Source: Micropterix aruncella (Eukaryota; Arthropoda; Insecta; Lepidoptera; Micropterigidae). Taken from it: a stretch of 64,000 bases of DNA. The stretch is from the NCBI GenBank assembly GCA_944548615.1, contig OX155971.1, forward strand, positions 24,898,877-24,962,876, in the 5' to 3' direction. Shown here piece by piece: positions 34,132-45,015 of this stretch. Within the stretch, counting starts at the first letter, position 1. Every line of letters starts with the position of its first letter. Below the pieces are notes generated by a model. The model had not been told where the DNA came from, ran no database searches, and worked only from the letters and a program-made list of their open reading frames with translations. A program made the position numbers and the translations under genes.

Positions 34132-34729
34132 TTATATAGACCCCTATTATTTATGAAGTTTTCATACCAAATCTAATATATTGTCAGACATAATCATCTA
34201 ATAGTTGATATGAGTAGCGCGTCAATTGGGAAATTCCGGTTCATGTCGGATCTGTAAAAATATGCACTAAAATCCATGATTAATATATGGTGCTGCGCCG
34301 CCAAATGGTTGCTCGGGTGCGACAAATATTATCCTAGCCGGTGAAAGAAGATTAGCCGTGTTACTAATTAACTCTTCTGTTTGCAGTATAAGCGTGCTCT
34401 GGATTGGGAAATAAGTTAGGTACACTATCTGCTAGGTGCTAGGTGAGAGGGGGTGGGGGAGGGAAAGGGCGGTTAGCATTTGTAAGAGTCGTTGCTCTAA
34501 TTCATATTGGGATATACATGTTCAAAAAGAAAAGATCCTTAGAGGCATTTAATACAATATAAGTATGTACCCACTCGTGTCCTTTTTATTTCATACGTGT
34601 AACACCTTAGCAAAGTGTTTCCCAATAAGTGGTACGCGTACCAACAGCGGTACGCGGGGTCGAGGGTCCAATGAAGTTGAAATTTTTCAGTTTCGATGAC
34701 AATGCATTTTTATAGTATCGGCTACCGAC
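34132..34729. other. No gene recognised
   Basis: Mixed composition, with a purine-rich run near 34445 (GAGGGGGTGGGGGAGGGAAA). No repeat termini identified. Confidence 0.35.
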
Positions 34730-35060
34730 GAGGCTACTCTTCCAAGGTCAAGAGCACAGACACACAAATTGTATACGCATTCAATTATGCTAGCCCGTTC
34801 TAGATTTAACCATGACATGGCTGCTGCACCCAGGGTTGGCTTCTTACGAAGGGACTCCTCAACAGCACAGAAACGAAATTTTGTATACGCATTCAATTAT
34901 GATAGCCCGTTCTATGTTGGGGCTGCTGCACCCAGGGTTGGCTTTCAACGAGGGGACTCCTCAAGTCAACAATAAAAACACGAAATTCTGTATAGCGCTC
35001 AATTGTAACATCCCGTTTTACTATGACATGGCTGCTGCACCCAGGATTGCCTCGGGACGG
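34730..35060 (-). repeat. W-type minisatellite, three diverged units on the minus strand
   Basis: CTGCTGCACCCAGGRTTGGC recurs at 34821, 34923 and 35032 (spacings 102 and 109 bp), each followed by GGGACTCCTC and a TATACGCATTCAATTATG segment. Read on the minus strand these are the W units seen at 19.2 and 23.2 kb. Flanking W ends are not recognisable, so this may be a stranded array. Confidence 0.65.
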
Positions 35061-35674
35061 AGCATTTTAAAAAAAGCTAGTTTTACTCTTGTGTGTTTTA
35101 AAAAATGTGTTTTTACTCCTAATTTATTTAGTTATTTCCTTTCTGTCGTTTTCCTAATCCCGATCGAATCGGTATTCCTCACGTATATCCAAAGACCGAA
35201 CTTTCTGTATGTATAAATAAACACCTCCAAAAACCGAAGCAAATTTACTCGAAAGTAATTAATTAATTACATTTCCATTTGAAAACAGTAAACTTTTAGG
35301 TCGATGTGTTTGCATCTCATTAATAATGGATATTGTATGTCTGTTGCCCCCCCCCCCCCTTCCCCCCTCCCCCCTACCCCCCCCCCCCCCCCCCGTACAA
35401 CGGACAGAACAGAGTTTTATGCGCCGAAAGCGAAAACCTAATTAAAATGACAGCGATCGCTGCCATTTTAAATGGTCGAATTACATAATACAAGTGAATT
35501 TGCACTGCGGATCGAGCGAACCCCGATCAGCGAATGAAAAGCCTCGTCGATATTTTAATTGAAATTGTATTTAATTACGGGACATTGCTGATTAATATGT
35601 CGTATATTGCATTAATTTATTTTAACCTAGCCAAATATCCGGGATTCGCATGGGATAAAAACATAACAATAATA
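35061..35674. other. Spacer with C-rich tract and a GC-rich low-copy segment
   Basis: A C-rich run occupies 35347-35394. The following 35400-35660 contains GCGATCGC and other GC-rich words and could be conserved non-coding DNA. Frames present show no domain. Confidence 0.4.
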
Positions 35675-36284
35675 GGGCGACTTGCACTAAGCTCGGTTAA
35701 GATAGATAACCGTGTTTGACGAGCCTAACCACAGTTAAATACTCGAAACTGCTTGCACCGTGCTCTGTTAAGCTAACCGCAGTTGAATTCCCTAACCGAG
35801 CCCTGGTGCCAGTTAACGCCACTAACCAGCCGTTAGCGAGCTGTCAAACGCTAGCTGACAATTTTCGATGTTAGATTTGATCGCGTCGCCTGTGCCCCGG
35901 TTTTTACGCTTATTTAGATTTTTTTTGGTTATCGCACTCCTAAAATGTTTTCCAATATGTCTGATGTTGATGAGGAAAGACGCGAAAGCGAGATATAAAC
36001 AAATGCGTCTGGCAATTTGACAGCTGATGAGCTGAAGACCACCCGTCCGCCATTTTGAACTGTGCTGTGATTGGCTGAGGCGAGCGATCGCGATCTCGGT
36101 TGTGTCTATGGTTATGTTCTAACGCTCAAAAATGGATTTTGCAAACTCAGACCGGGCGTTAGTTAACCGGCACGTCCAAATAGTTATTGCAAGCCGACAC
36201 AATTTAACCGGCTGTTAAATTGTTTATCGTGGTTAGTTAGCGACGGTTAGGAGAATTTAACAGGCCGGTTGGTGCAACTCACCC
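35675..36284. mobile_element. Non-autonomous DNA transposon with GGTTGCACCAA-like ends
   Basis: The left end GGGCGACTTGCACTAAGC and the right end, reverse complemented GGGTGAGTTGCACCAACC, are inverted repeats, and many GGTTAA / TTAACCG words fill the subterminal regions. ATAATA occurs on both sides (35669-35674, 36285-36290), a possible duplication in low-complexity DNA. The GTTGCACCAACC-type terminus resembles ISL2EU/PIF-like MITEs of arthropods, which is inference. Length 610 bp, no transposase. Confidence 0.55.
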
Positions 36285-36920
36285 ATAATAATAAAACTCT
36301 TTATTCGATTAACTAAAAAGGCTAGCGTATTGCCTAAAAGCAATATCTTACAGATAACCTTAACCTATTGAAACAACATATGCGGTAAAAATAAGATAAA
36401 ACTAAAAATTAAATTTATAAAAGCAATTCGTACATTTAAATGCAGTAGAAAAAAATAAGAAAAAACAATAAACCTATAATGACGCAGGGGACGCAAGGGG
36501 GAGCGAAAAGTAGGGAAAAGTTTATGAGCGTGGGTTCAAGTGTTCTTTGAGCATGTGTTTAAAACAAAACAAACTCGGTGCTATACGTATGCATGTGTGT
36601 AAAGCATTCCGGAGACGGGCTCCACGTATGGAGAAGGAGTGCGAGAAGAAATCACTTCTGTGACCAGAAATCGTGAACACTAGGTTGTCAATGGTTCTCA
36701 GAGGGCGCCTGTAAAAATATAGAGGTTTGAACCTACTTGGATAGCTCTAGGCGGCACCTTTCAAGATTCTGAAGAGCTCCTTCTGTACTCCGTAATATAG
36801 TCATACTTTCTTATATCATAAATGAATCGAATTTGCAGCCTTTCTACATTGGTAGATCTTCGTTGATGTCGAGAAAGGCAACATCTGAATATGTTATTGG
36901 ATGTTATGGGATACAGAGAT
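36285..36920 (-). pseudogene. 5'-truncated CR1/L2/Jockey-type LINE 3' end
   Basis: Minus-strand pieces VERLQIRFIYDIRKYDYITE (36860-36800) and, about 200 bp on, ARLRNALHTCIRIAP with FKHMLKEHL (36620-36540) correspond to the C-terminus of the better preserved plus-strand copy at 52801-53915. The UTR ends in AATAAAGAG with ATT repeats near 36290, as in that copy. Several stops and frame changes. It abuts the DNA transposon on its left. Confidence 0.65.
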
Positions 36921-37003
36921 AAAATATTGAGCTATTCCTTGGACGGATAAATTTAAATCTCTAGCACTCATTTATGCATATATTGTACACTGATAGTCTA
37001 GAA

Positions 37004-37444
37004 CAGAGGTTCCAAAACTTTTTTTTTTCTCGTAGACCACGTTCAAAATTTTACTGGTTTCGGTAGGCTACATTTCTACCATATTCCCAAAACTCGTCAA
37101 GAAATGTGAAGATTAGATTTAACGATGGAAATTCGCATCGCAGCTGATTTCCAACCCTGTCCTGAATATCGTATATGCAAGTTTTTACAAGTTACAGTCG
37201 CCGACTTTCTTAAAATAGAATAAACAAAAAAAAAATAGGGGTGGTTTAAAAAAAAGGAAATTAATGCTATATAAACACTGATAAGTAAAGTCAAGCCAAC
37301 ATTTACATTTATTACTGTCGAAACCAGATACATTTTCGTAAACTTATAACTTGTGAACCCCCATTTTTTTCACGGTAACGTAGACCCCCGTCGAGTCACT
37401 TGTGGACCCCTAGGGGTCCACCTTGACCACTCTGGGAATCACTG
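37004..37444. mobile_element. hAT-type MITE with 8-bp target duplication
   Basis: GTCTAGAA at 36996-37003 and 37445-37452 is an exact 8-bp duplication, the hAT hallmark. The ends CAGAGGTTCC and GGAATCACTG are short imperfect inverted repeats of the CAGTGGTTCCCAA type. The right side contains GTGGACCCCTAGGGGTCCAC, a palindrome. Non-coding, 441 bp. Confidence 0.8.
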
Positions 37445-37452
37445 GTCTAGAA

Positions 37453-37753
37453 CGACGTTTTGGTTCAGCAAGGCATTGTTGATAGTGAGTCAGTCCTGAT
37501 TTATTTATTTATTTATTAATTTTATAAACAAATCAACATTACAGTCATTACCGATCTTATTATACATAAGTACATACATAAAAAGTATTAAATTAGCATT
37601 AAATATGCAAGTACAGGCATAAAGACACTAGTAGTATATATAATTAAAAGAATAAAAAACACCACTGCCGTTAGAGAAAGTGAAATATTGTATTTATAAA
37701 TATTTTTATTACATTTCTTTTAGGAAATATTTGTTGTTTTATTTATCCATATA
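37453..37753. other. AT-rich spacer
   Basis: ATTTATTTATTTATTTATT near 37500 and otherwise unassigned. Confidence 0.4.
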
Positions 37754-38537
37754 CTGGTGTACAAATATGAAACTGGTAACTACATCTAGCGGTCGATAGC
37801 CGAATACGTGTGAGCTTCCGAACTGTACTAACTGTCTCAATTGTTCATTTTGTCATCTGTCAACAATATTCAGTTCACAATTTGACAAGTTTCATATAAC
37901 AACGCATTTTGTTTCGCTCGTAAAAACGTCGAATTTCGTGCCTGATAACTCTCATTTGCGGGAAGCATTGATTTTCTGTTTCCATTTAAAGAAAAACGCT
38001 TCTGAATCGCATCGAATGCTTGCACGCTTCTGAATCGCATCGAGAGCATGCTCTTGGTCGCACACAGTGCAATGAAGGGTTCAATAAATTTAAAAGTGGT
38101 TATTTTGATGTGAGAAACGAGGAGCGTGGCCGGCCACCGAAAAAGTTTGAAGACGCCGAAATGCAAGCATTATTGGATGAAGATGATGGTTAAACGCAAC
38201 TACAGCTCACTGAACAACTAAATGTGATACAAAAAAACCGTTTCCTTGCGTTTGAAGGTTTTAAAGTCGGTAGATGGGTGCCACATGAACTGACCGACAG
38301 ACAACAAGAAAACCGAAAAACTACTTGTGAAATGCTACTTACCAGGCAAAATAGAAAAAGTTTTCTCCATCGAATCATCACTGGCGATGAAAAATGGATG
38401 TATTTCAACAACCCCACACAATATATTTGAGCCTCGGCCAACGGCCCCAATCGACTGTGTATTTTCTGGGATCAGCATGGTGTTATCTGGTATGAGCTAC
38501 TAAAACCAGGTGAAACAGTTACTGGTGCATGCTACCA
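37754..38537 (+). pseudogene. mariner transposase pseudogene, 5' part
   Basis: Begins near GGTGTACAAATATGAAACTG, a mariner-like end. From about 38050 the frames give FNKFKSGYFDVRNEERGRPP, EMQALLDEDDG, a stop, then after a deletion VGRWVPHELTDRQ, FLHRIITGDEKWMYFNNP and, past another stop, CIFWDQHGVIWYELLKP. TGDEKW and FWDQ hold the first two Asp residues of the DD34D catalytic triad; the third lies beyond the insertion and is lost. An inner 28-bp duplication (CGCTTCTGAATCGCATCGA at 37997 and 38025) adds damage. The reading continues at 40879. Confidence 0.85.
38524..38537. repeat. Target-site duplication, left, of X copy g in mariner
   Basis: GGTGCATGCTACCA here and GGTGCACGCTACCA at 40879-40892 (13 of 14 identical). 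In mariner the flanking codons (VTGA-Y-) join across the insertion. Confidence 0.75.
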
Positions 38538-38747
38538 GGCCATGATGAGTTGGCCACGATGACCCATGTGTTCAGGGTCGGTCACACTCACGGGTCAACA
38601 CCCATCCGACGGCATCCACGCACGGGGTGCGAACCTGGGTAGGACTCTGGCCCTGGTCAGTTTCCCCTGGGAATCAAACCTCTGGCGCTCCTGGACGGTC
38701 TGCGCACCGTGCGGCGCAAGCCAATCGATTGTGCACTCCGACTAACA

Positions 38748-39412
38748 TATTGAGATGTCAACCACAACGGGCGAACCCGTCACCGCAGGACGTTTTAACG
38801 ATTCTTCGTTCTATCGACCGTGCAGTGAGAGTAGAAGACTTTGGACATAACAAATCCGACGTCTAGCTACGCCACAACCCGCAAGAAGCCAACGCCTTTA
38901 TCGCGAGATAGCCAGTATGTTACCTGGCGGGCCGACACTCGCGCCCTTGCTTCCAATTGTGACCATATTTCTCCGGTCTCTCGATTGGTTCCGAGTTCGA
39001 GGTCGCTTGCGCGGTCCTCAAACTTACGAAGCGGTGAAACGGTGTGCATCGAATCTATCGCGGACCAAGGCGTCTTTTGCCCGACTCTGAACCGGGATCG
39101 GATGGCCAATGGTCATTTCAAGAGCAGTCGCCGTAAGGTAGGCAACCACCCCCGCTCTATAGGAAACAATACAGTTCCCAGACTCCCCCGACTGTTAGTC
39201 GGAGAGCACAATCGATTGGCTTGCGCCGCTCGGTGCGCAGACCGTCCAGGAGCGCCAGAGGTTTGATTCCCAGGGGAGACTGGTTGACCCAGTGTCCTAC
39301 CCAGGTTCGCACCCCATGCGTGGAGGCCATCGGATGGGTGTTGACCCGTGAGTGTGACCGACCCTGAACACATGGGTCATCATGGCCACCTCATCATGGG
39401 CCCGTTAGCTCC
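38748..39412 (-). mobile_element. Element X, full-length copy h (665 bp) nested in copy g
   Basis: Flanked by the exact 14-bp duplication CACTCCGACTAACA (38734-38747 and 39413-39426). Plus-strand ends are TATTGAGATGTCAACC and GGGCCCGTTAGCTCC. The sense 3' hairpin is ACGGG-TTCG-CCCGT. Together with copy e it fixes the element length at 665-667 bp. Confidence 0.9.
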
Positions 39413-39428
39413 CACTCCGACTAACAGT

Positions 39429-40435
39429 TTAGAGTTTCAAGGCGATAGGTGAGGGCAGCAAACCCCGCCCACCGCCCGGGCAGTTATAACGACGAGGGTC
39501 GTCTTGTCTGCCCGGGATGTCGTGCTACGACAACCCTGCGCGTACCAGAAGGGTAGAACGCGTAGGGGGTGAAATAGGGTAAACCACCCCCCCCGTACCG
39601 CCCCGAGAACCCATTTATTTATAATAATAAAAGAATTTACAAAGTAAAAATTTACAAAAATAATACTAAATTTACCATATTCACAAAATAAAATAATAAA
39701 ACAACAAATAACAAATTTAGGGCCGGTAAGCGGGGTAGAGGACGCTCCAGAAACGATGATGGTGGAGGCGCACGGTCCGTGGGCAGGTCTCGGAGCAGCC
39801 ACGGGGGGGAGGAATCCCTGGATCCTGCAAAGAACGAAACGCCCTTCGGGGCGGTAAAGAGACGGACACAGAGACGGGCACTTCGGGCTGGAAGTAGCCG
39901 CCGAATCACGCCACCAAGGAAGAGGGTACCCCCTGGGGGGTATCCCGAGGCCTCATGCTTTCCCAAGAAGCCACCCAGTGCTCCACAAACTCGCCAAACG
40001 ACTGGAAGCAGCTCCTACAACTGACCAGATCCGGGTACCAAATCGGAGAGCGCCCAACGCACGCGCCCACTGCATCCATCAATTTCTCCCGTGCAGCCGC
40101 TAGAATTGGGCAAGACCAAATTACGTGTTCCGCAGTTTGGCGACCATACCCACAGGCGCATCGGGGGTCATCAGCAAGTCCAAAGTCAAATAGTTTGGCT
40201 CTGAACTCTCCGTGGCCCCCAACCAGCTGCGTGGTATGGTGGTCGAACCGCAGAAACGAATTTGCCATCCGCACTGCGACGGACGGGAAAAAGCAATGGG
40301 TGAGGCGGCCCGTACCCCCGGCGTCCCATCTAGCCTGCCAGACACGCAAGGACTCCACCCGAATCAGGCGGGCAAACTCCCCAGCTCGGTGCGCCACCGG
40401 GTCGATCGACAGGCCATGAAGGACTACCGGCTCAA
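39429..40435 (-). mobile_element. 5'-truncated R1-like non-LTR retrotransposon
   Basis: A GC-rich insertion inside X copy g, with the remainder of X resuming cleanly at 40436. It contains the ORF2 C-terminal fragment described next and about 475 bp of 3' UTR. Only AGT is shared at the two junctions, so the target duplication is short or absent. There is no clear poly(A) tail at the 39429 end. Its GC content is far above the surroundings. Confidence 0.65.
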
Positions 40436-40436
40436 A
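39906..40436 (-). pseudogene. R1-clade ORF2 C-terminal fragment with zinc-knuckle motif
   Basis: Open from the truncation point at 40436 to a stop at 39906: VVLHGLSIDPVAHRAGEFAR, RVWQARWDAGGTGRLTHCFF, then CACGYGRQTAEHVIWSCP, and FVEHWVASW near the end. The 'RWD....GR.T...FP' block followed by C-x-C...H-x4-C is the usual C-terminal region of R1-like and related non-LTR elements; the knuckle is thought to help target recognition. The frame is intact over 176 codons, so the insertion is fairly recent. Overlapping frames at 39437-39966 are UTR by-products. Confidence 0.75.
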
Positions 40437-40878
40437 GTCGGGGGAGTCTGGAAGCTGTATTGTTTCCTATAGAGCGGGGGTGGTTGCGTACCTTACGGCG
40501 ACTGCTCTTGAATTGACCATTGGCCATCCGATCCCGGGCGAGAGGCGGGCAAAGGACGCCATGGTCCGCGATAGATTCGGTATACACCGTTTCACCGCTT
40601 CTTAAGGGAGAGGATTGCGCAAGCGACCTCGAACTCGGAACCAATCGAGAGACCGGAGAAATCTGGTCACAATTGGTAGTTAGGGCGCGAGTGCCGCCCG
40701 CCAGTTAACATAACTGGCTCCTCGCGGTAAGGCGTTGGTCTCTAGCGGGTTGTGGCGTAGCTAGACGTCGGATTGTTTTGTCCAAAGTCTTCTACGCTCA
40801 CTGCAGGTCGATAGAACGACTAATCGTTAAAACTTCCTGTGGTGACGGGCTTGCCCGTTGTAGTCGACAACTCAATAT

Positions 40879-41080
40879 GGTGCACGCTACCATCAACAAT
40901 TGATCGATTTGAACCGTGAAGTAGTAAATGTAGACTGTCAATAACTACACACAATGATGGAGAACCTCGCGATTAAACAATCGGCTTTCGTACATGCACG
41001 ACATTGCAATACCGCACCCACAGCAAACAGATGCATAGTTGTAAGGTTTTTTGCACTCGCCAGAACAGAAAATGTTTATA
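40879..41080 (+). pseudogene. mariner transposase pseudogene, 3' part
   Basis: GARYHQQLIDLNRE (40879-40920) continues the mariner frame from 38537. Beyond it the similarity is patchy and the third catalytic Asp region cannot be identified. No terminal repeat was found on this side, so the element is also truncated. Confidence 0.65.
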
Positions 41081-43479
41081 AAATTTGAATAAGTTTTAAT
41101 ACTAATTTTAATTATACCATTTGTTTTCCGTATTTAAGTTATAACTGTGTAATGTTATTTTTAGAGTAGGTATCTTTGTGTTGTTTAATATTTGGCATAT
41201 CTAACTGGATTTCGATTTCAAAGACGATTATTACATCTAATTATTTTTATGTTTTTATTGTGATTATATTTATTTTAACGTTAAATTTTGACCTGTATAT
41301 TTCCTGATCTTTGTGTATTATGATGGGTACATATAACTTAGATTTTCTCTGACTATCTTTTTTTTCTTTCTTTTCAATAAGTACATTTTTCTGGGTTTAT
41401 ATTAAATATTCTGCTTTTCACTTAAATATTATATGTAATTAGTTAAAGGTAGTTAACTAGTTAGTTGTAGGTATTCTAGAAGTGATTTCTCGTCTTTTTC
41501 TTTTAAGTCGTCTTTTATTCTCGTCTTTTAGCATTTTTGTTTATGTTGGTTTTAGGTTACAGAATAATTTAACTAATAATTTTGTGAATTTAGGCACCAT
41601 AATGAAATTTATCCTGTGATTCAAATATGTATTAATATTTTTTGGATGTTCTGTTAATAGTTTTTTGAACGACAGAGATATATTCTCAGTGTCATTAATT
41701 ACTTTTAGGAAACAATTGAGTGATTTGTTGTTGCATTAGTTTTAGTTTACAGCCAATAATTTAGGTACTCGTACTAAATGAAAACAGTTCGATCCGACTA
41801 GACATTTACATTGTTGTGGCTACATTTACAAGTTTTGTTAAAATTAATGGTAATGTAGGTCTATTTGTTTAAGTGTATTTGTAAAAACATTTGTTTATGA
41901 CTGTTTTTTACCTAAATAAAAAATAAAAAATATTTTGTGGAATTAAATATTTCTGTATGTTCTCATTTTTTATTTTTTTATATTTTCTACGCCCAGATTT
42001 GCAAATGATGAATTGAAGTGATTTGATTTGATATTGCTCCAACAGATTTATGTTTTTTTTTAATAGTGGATATTTTTTGCATGAAAAACATCAACTCTAA
42101 AAACTTCTTTTTTACAAGAGTTTCAAAGTAGATGCGTTGACCAATTCTTTTTAAAATTGCAAAATTGCATCTAAAATAGGGGGTAGAGATTTCTAATAAT
42201 TACATAAGTATATATTTATTATATATAATTCTGATCCTTCATTTTATTTCATAGAACTGCAACCTAATAAGTAAAAGGACTATATTACCTTGACGTTATC
42301 TTATTTAGTCCCCGAAGACAGTAACGTCCCGAATCGGGTACGATGTATTGTAGTCAATGCTCAGTAACGTCCCAAAACGGGTACGAGCGCGGGGCGACAA
42401 ACCGCGATCTCAACGAACTGAATTTACAATAAAATCACAGTGCAACCACTCCCTTTTAAATATGTGTGAAAAAGACGGATACATTCTGTATTGTACGATT
42501 ATTCAGTCGTGCTTTTCGCCGTCTAGAATCCCTAATATAATTGTTTATATTCTGGGAGCTTTTAGTCGAGTGCTGCCATTGCTCGGATCTGTGTTTCTCT
42601 TCAGATATTATGTAGCTTCCCTTCGGATATATGTATGAAAATAAATAAAACGAACTAATAGATTTAGTAAAGCATGTAATAACGTACACAAAAGTGTTTA
42701 CAATTTCTAGACAGGTTTTCGTATTTTGAGATAAAACGTTGATATCGCTGAATAAATGAGTTTTTTTCAGTTCTCCAACTTTCTAATAATTATTCATAAT
42801 TATCTAATTATTTTACAAAATGAGGTTTTAATTTTTTATATTTCATAGCGATCTTCTTCTTTTCATAATCCATCAAGTAGTTTCTTTCTTATGATCGTTT
42901 TTCTAAAGTGCTATATTTTTGACCTTCAAATCTCAGAAATGACAGGTGACTGCCAAGATGTACACCCGCCGCTTGAGGGGTTAATTAGGTAATAAAAGAT
43001 TTTCTTGTTCATTCCTTCGAGTATCGATTGAGAAATTGGCGCGAAATGAGGGTGCAAAAAGTAATGAAAAGAGTCATCCAATGAATTCGTCGCGAGACAG
43101 CGAACACTCGGAAAACTCTGAAAACTCAAGTCCCGACCGGCGAGCGCCCTCGCCCAACTTAAATTGGTTTCTTAAAGAAATATTCGCCTGTGCAGTGAAG
43201 AGAAAAAAAACATATTTATCGCTTACGACGTGGACATATGTGACGCTGTCACCACACTCTCGCCTAACAGCCCGCCATTCGTAAATTTAATAAGTTTATT
43301 TTTGTTTTTGGTTTACGCATTTATGGTTTCGTGCCACAGCTGACGAATGGGACCTAGTAGCTTCCATAGCCACGGTTCTCTCTGGTGATACCTAAAAGCA
43401 ACAAGGGAGTATCCACAAAAAAGCACGGGCTTTGGTGGATAAAAAAAAACGTTATTTATAAGACGTTGACGTGATGGTC
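41081..43479. other. AT-rich region, then a GC-rich block
   Basis: 41090-42300 is T-rich and featureless. CAGTAACGTCCCGAATCGGG at 42320 is repeated about 46 bp later (42362, CCCAAAACGGG). A possible right end of MITE P (CTTGAGGGG then TTAA, about 42972-42984) lies next to 43030-43290, which is GC-richer and could be host non-coding DNA. No gene identified. Confidence 0.4.
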
Positions 43480-43900
43480 TGGATGTCTGTCTGGTTCCTA
43501 ATGGTTCCGTTTAGCTTGGACGCGATGGCCCGCTTGTGCTCTCGGGTTGACCCAATTCCCGGTTTAGCTCCCATCCGGTAGCCTCCTCGAAGAGGGACTT
43601 GAAATGGCCGCCGTGAACTCTGCCGGCGGCTGCTACCTCAATTGAAATCGGAAGTGCGGACCCGGGGGAACATCAGCGGCAGAGCTTGGCGGTTTGCGCA
43701 TCGGGCCATGTCAATTTAGCTTGCGCAGTCCTGCGAATAACCGGGGGAAGGGGGAATCTTGAGACGTATTTTTTCTAAGTAGCGGGCGGTAGCTGTTGAC
43801 CTAGCGTCACTTTCGATCCGTTTGTCACCAGATCCCGAGTGATATTGACAATTAAAGACGCTGAGGATTAGCGATAAATTCTCTCTGAATTACCCCTAAC
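43480..43900 (+). mobile_element. Divergent element X (old subfamily), sense strand
   Basis: The order of conserved words follows X sense: GGGTTGACCCA, CCCATCCGGTAGCCTCC, AGAGCTTGGCGGTTTGCGCA, CGGGGGAAGGGGGAATC, AGCGGGCGGTAGCTGTTGA. Identity is well below that of the other copies. It is followed head-to-head by a second X at 43900. Confidence 0.45.
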
Positions 43901-44337
43901 GTCAGTGGGGCGGTGTCAGAGACCAACACCTTACATCGAGGCACCGGGCCCAAGTACCCAGCGGGCAGCCTCGTCCCCTGCCTACCAGTTTGGTAGGATA
44001 TCTGGGTCGTTGGTCGAACGGCCGAATGGTCGTTTCAAGAGCAGTTGCCATGAGGTTACCAAATACCCCCGCTCTATAGGAAACATTACTGTCACCAGAC
44101 TCCCCCGGCTGTTAGTCGGAATGCACAATCGATCGCCTGACGCCGCACGGTGCGCAGATCGTCCAAAAGCGCCCGAAGGTTGACTCCTAGGGGAGACTTG
44201 CCCGCAGGCTACCGCCCTACCCTGGCTCTCTCTTCTACGTGGAGGCCGCCGGATGGTTGTTGACCCGTGAGTATGACCAACCCTGAACACATAGGTCTTC
44301 GTGGCCAAACTGCAACAAGGCCCATTAGCTCCCAATA
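43900..44337 (-). mobile_element. Element X, copy i, sense-3'-deleted
   Basis: Good similarity from about 44020 (ATGGTCGTTTCAAGAGCAGT) to the sense 5' end GGCCCATTAGCTCCCA at 44337. The part nearer 43900 is rearranged and joins the inverted divergent copy. Confidence 0.65.
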
Positions 44338-44739
44338 TTCAAGGCCTATCGAATCGCAAATATCGACGTGTGACGTCAATCGTATATCGTATCGTCGCTT
44401 CAGAATTTCTTATTTGATTGCCGAGGAAACTAAATTCATAAAAATCTAAATTTCACTAAAATCCTGAAGATATTCTCAGTTATGTCTGCTCTATATTATG
44501 TTTGCAAAGATTCTATCTGCTCTGGAAACTTGAACTATCTGCGCAGTCCAGGTATGTATATTTCCAAGCTAATTGCATATTATGCAAAGAGCATCCAGAT
44601 ATCGTCAAAAATAAAAACAATAGGTTCCTTAAATAATTGACTTAGAATAAACATACTAATAAATATCTTCTTCGTGAAACACCAATTATCAAGGTATAAT
44701 TTTGGATTATGAATCTAGTAGGAAACAATGAATGCATAA
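44338..44739. other. AT-rich spacer
   Basis: No gene or repeat end recognised. Confidence 0.35.
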
Positions 44740-45015
44740 CGTCCAACAGGTGTCAAGTGGGTACAGACAGTAATGGCGGATCGCGTCGTCGGTAAATTAC
44801 TAACGATAAATTGGATTTTGACGTAAATAATCAAGCGGAGCGAAATAACAAAATAACGTGGTTTCACCGTGACTTCATACGAGCGACTGCCGGACAGTGC
44901 CGGACAGTGCCGGACGCCACCGAGTAGGTCTCCGTCGCGGCGCGGTCCGCGACCGCTCGTCGCAGGCGCAGGGGCAGCGCGCGCGGGGGACGAGGATCTG
45001 GTAGCTTCACTGCTT
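44740..45015. other. CpG-rich island, candidate promoter or first exon
   Basis: The most GC-rich unique stretch of the window (44885-45000), with three tandem GCCGGACAGT words at about 44890-44920 and long CG-rich runs such as CGCGGCGCGGTCCGCGACCG. It does not match any repeat seen here. Such islands in moth genomes often sit at gene starts, but I cannot place a start site, strand or exon. Confidence 0.3.

Larger units (their letters stand above)
38538..40878 (+). mobile_element. Element X, copy g, opened by two later insertions
   Basis: X in sense orientation: 38538-38747 is its 5' part (lacking about 11 terminal bases), and 40436-40878 its 3' part, ending ACGGGCTTGCCCGT and GTAGTCGACAACTC. 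The break at ACTAACAGTCGGGGGAG contains a second X (38748-39412) and an R1-like piece (39429-40435). The hairpin loop in this copy is CTTG. Confidence 0.85.

Noticed and set aside
38620..39300. GGTTTGATTCC inside X as a pol III B box
   Set aside because: It lies on the strand opposite to the inferred sense, far inside the element, without a matching A box. Too weak to annotate.
39437..39966. Two overlapping 104-121 codon frames on the minus strand
   Set aside because: They are downstream of the stop of the R1-like ORF2 fragment and in other frames, so most likely GC-rich 3' UTR.
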